Of a stretch of 8,249 nt of DNA, positions 7,019-8,249 are shown piece by piece. A program made the position numbers and the translations under genes. The stretch comes from Methylococcales bacterium. GTDB taxonomy: Bacteria; Pseudomonadota; Gammaproteobacteria; Methylococcales; Methylomonadaceae. Below the pieces are notes generated by a model. It worked only from the letters and a program-made list of their open reading frames with translations. It did not search any database and was not told the origin of the DNA. The stretch spans positions 1 through 8,249 of the forward strand of contig JAGLBU010000083.1 in NCBI GenBank assembly GCA_023146575.1, written 5' to 3'. Every line of letters begins with the position of its first letter. Within the stretch, counting starts at the first letter, position 1.

Positions 7019-8035
7019 CTACTGTAATTTAAATAAAATATCGTCAAGTAATTGCGTGCCTTTATAAATTAAGCCACTGTAAATTTGCACCAAACTCGCG
7101 CCTGCATCCAATTTTTCCTGCGCATCTTCTGCGGTTAAAATACCCCCTGCGGCAATAATGGGAATAACACCATTTAATTCACTCGCCAAAGCTTTGACCA
7201 CATAGGTTGATTGTTCTCTGACAGGCGCACCACTTAAGCCACCCGCTTCTTCTGCAAACCGATGCCCTTTTACCTTTTTACGATCAAGTGTCGTATTGGT
7301 GGCAATCACGCCATCCATTGAAAATTCTTGTAGCAATACAGCAATATGTTGAATTTGTTCATCTGTTAAATCAGGGGCAATTTTTACCACAATCGGGACA
7401 TATTTTTGATGCTTTTTTTCCAATTTTAATTGTTCTTCTTTTAATGCAGAAAGGAGTTTTTTAATCTCATCGCCTTGTTGTAATTGCCTTAAATTTTTTG
7501 TATTCGGTGACGATATATTCAAAGTAATATAGCTTGCATGGATATAACTTTTACGCAATCCTATTAAATAATCATTAATTGCCTCATTAATGGGAGTATC
7601 AAAATTTTTACCAATATTAACCCCTAAAATTCCTTGATAACGACATTTTTTAACTTGTGCAACTAAATGCGCCACTCCTAAATTATTAAAGCCCATTCGA
7701 TTAATAATCGCTTGATGTTCAGGCAATCGAAACAATCGAGGTTTAGGATTTCCTGCCTGAGCTCTTGGCGTTACCGTGCCAATTTCAAGAAACCCAAACC
7801 CTACCGCCGCCAATGCATCAATATAATCCCCATTTTTATCCAAACCCGCGGCCAACCCCACGGGGTTTTGAAAATTCAGCCCCATCACTGTCAATGGTTT
7901 ATGCGTATTTTTTGCCGCCATTAAGGAAGCCAAGCCCGTTCGTTCTGAAAACTTTAATAATTTTAAGGTGACAGAATGTGCGACTTCAGGCTCAAGTTGA
8001 AATAACAAAGGCTTTAGCAAAAGATAAGGATTCAT
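7019..8035 (-). CDS. pyrD: dihydroorotate dehydrogenase (quinone), class 2
   Basis: PyrD oxidises dihydroorotate to orotate and passes electrons through FMN to membrane quinones, the fourth step of pyrimidine synthesis. It is peripheral on the inner membrane. At 338 residues it matches E. coli PyrD (336). The N-terminal helical extension that marks class 2 and forms the quinone channel is present (1-45, YLLLKPLLFQLEPEVAHS). Then come NPVGLAAGLDKNG (57-69), FLEIGTVTPRAQAGNPKPR (82-100), INRMGFNN (111-118) and the active-site loop LNISSPNT, with S175 at the catalytic-base position of the E. coli enzyme. The FMN phosphate region near the end reads IIAAGGI and ASLVQIYSGLIYKG. The ribosome site CGGA lies within the last codons of thiO, 9 bases before the start, with a gap of 5 bases. 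ribE follows after 6 bases. Confidence 0.98.
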   Translation of the reverse strand: MNPYLLLKPLLFQLEPEVAHSVTLKLLKFSERTGLASLMAAKNTHKPLTVMGLNFQNPVGLAAGLDKNGDYIDALAAVGFGFLEIGTVTPRAQAGNPKPRLFRLPEHQAIINRMGFNNLGVAHLVAQVKKCRYQGILGVNIGKNFDTPINEAINDYLIGLRKSYIHASYITLNISSPNTKNLRQLQQGDEIKKLLSALKEEQLKLEKKHQKYVPIVVKIAPDLTDEQIQHIAVLLQEFSMDGVIATNTTLDRKKVKGHRFAEEAGGLSGAPVREQSTYVVKALASELNGVIPIIAAGGILTAEDAQEKLDAGASLVQIYSGLIYKGTQLLDDILFKLQ

Positions 8036-8040
8036 GATTA

Positions 8041-8249
8041 TTAATCCGTGCGGGTGAGTTGATAGGGCTGAGGGTCAAGGCTTGGAGGTCGATCTAAAAT
8101 CAAATCTGTCATTAATTGTGCCGATGCAGGTGCCATCACCAAGCCATTTCTAAAATGCCCTGCATTAATGGTTAAGTTTTGAATTTCAGGGTGACGATCA
8201 ATATATGGTACACCCTGTTTTGTTGCAGGCCGTAATCCTGCCCAATGAT
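8041..8249 (-). CDS. thiO: glycine oxidase ThiO / FAD-dependent amino acid oxidase, C-terminal end (5' truncated by window)
   Basis: Reading the - strand from the window edge gives about 68 residues before a TAA at 8041-8043. They match the C-terminus of the ThiO/DAO family of FAD oxidases: WAGLRPATKQGVPYI, then the FAD-binding GHFRNGL, VMAPASAQLMTDLI and LDRPPSLDPQPY. ThiO oxidises glycine to iminoglycine for the thiazole of thiamine. Full-length members run to about 350 residues, so most of the protein, including the N-terminal Rossmann fold, lies outside. The glycine oxidase assignment over a general D-amino acid oxidase rests on the GHFRNG and the L-D-P-x-P-Y ending, which I associate with ThiO. 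It is the first visible gene of the thiO-pyrD-ribE operon, with 5 bases to pyrD. Confidence 0.87.
   Translation of the reverse strand, partial: HWAGLRPATKQGVPYIDRHPEIQNLTINAGHFRNGLVMAPASAQLMTDLILDRPPSLDPQPYQLTRTD

Noticed and set aside
1..8249. Search for a new defence, phage, toxin-antitoxin, CRISPR or insertion element system
   Set aside because: Apart from one unknown gene, every reading frame is a housekeeping gene with intact motifs. I see no transposase, direct-repeat array, terminal repeats or tRNA-like attachment site.

Overview
This window looks like ordinary chromosomal housekeeping sequence from an AT-rich gammaproteobacterium. Every recognisable gene is a core gene, and the set (hslU, rnhA, a YafS-type methyltransferase, mltD, proC, yggT, ribE, pyrD, thiO) fits that class. 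A methanotroph or related lineage with visibly low GC, such as Methylococcales, is my guess from gene style only and is not proven. I see no mobile element, CRISPR array, tRNA, rRNA or phage gene. The sequence is gene-dense, and no gene-free stretch reaches 300 bases.

Layout, left to right: (1) the 3' part of hslU on +, cut by the window edge. (2) Facing it, on -, an unrecognised 352-residue protein at 908-1966. (3) A 179-base AT-rich gap with small inverted repeats. (4) A two-gene - operon, methyltransferase then rnhA, overlapping by 8 bases. (5) An 86-base divergent promoter region with a perfect palindrome over the predicted -10 box. (6) mltD on +, a lytic transglycosylase lipoprotein with four DKDGV repeats after the lipobox, closed by a strong intrinsic terminator at 4886-4930. 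(7) proC and yggT on +, 2 bases apart. (8) A - operon thiO (partial) > pyrD > ribE, with gaps of 5 and 6 bases. The ribE end overlaps the yggT end by 4 bases, tail to tail.

How the genes fit together: mltD, the methyltransferase and rnhA are the remains of a neighbourhood that in E. coli and Pseudomonas reads mltD-gloB-methyltransferase-rnhA-dnaQ. Here gloB is missing and the gene beyond rnhA is the unknown one rather than dnaQ. The thiO-pyrD-ribE operon joins an FAD enzyme, an FMN enzyme and the enzyme that makes their common precursor riboflavin. The features most worth a second look are the unknown 908-1966 protein, the DKDGV repeat tract and the palindromic divergent promoter. None of these amounts to a new multi-gene system.
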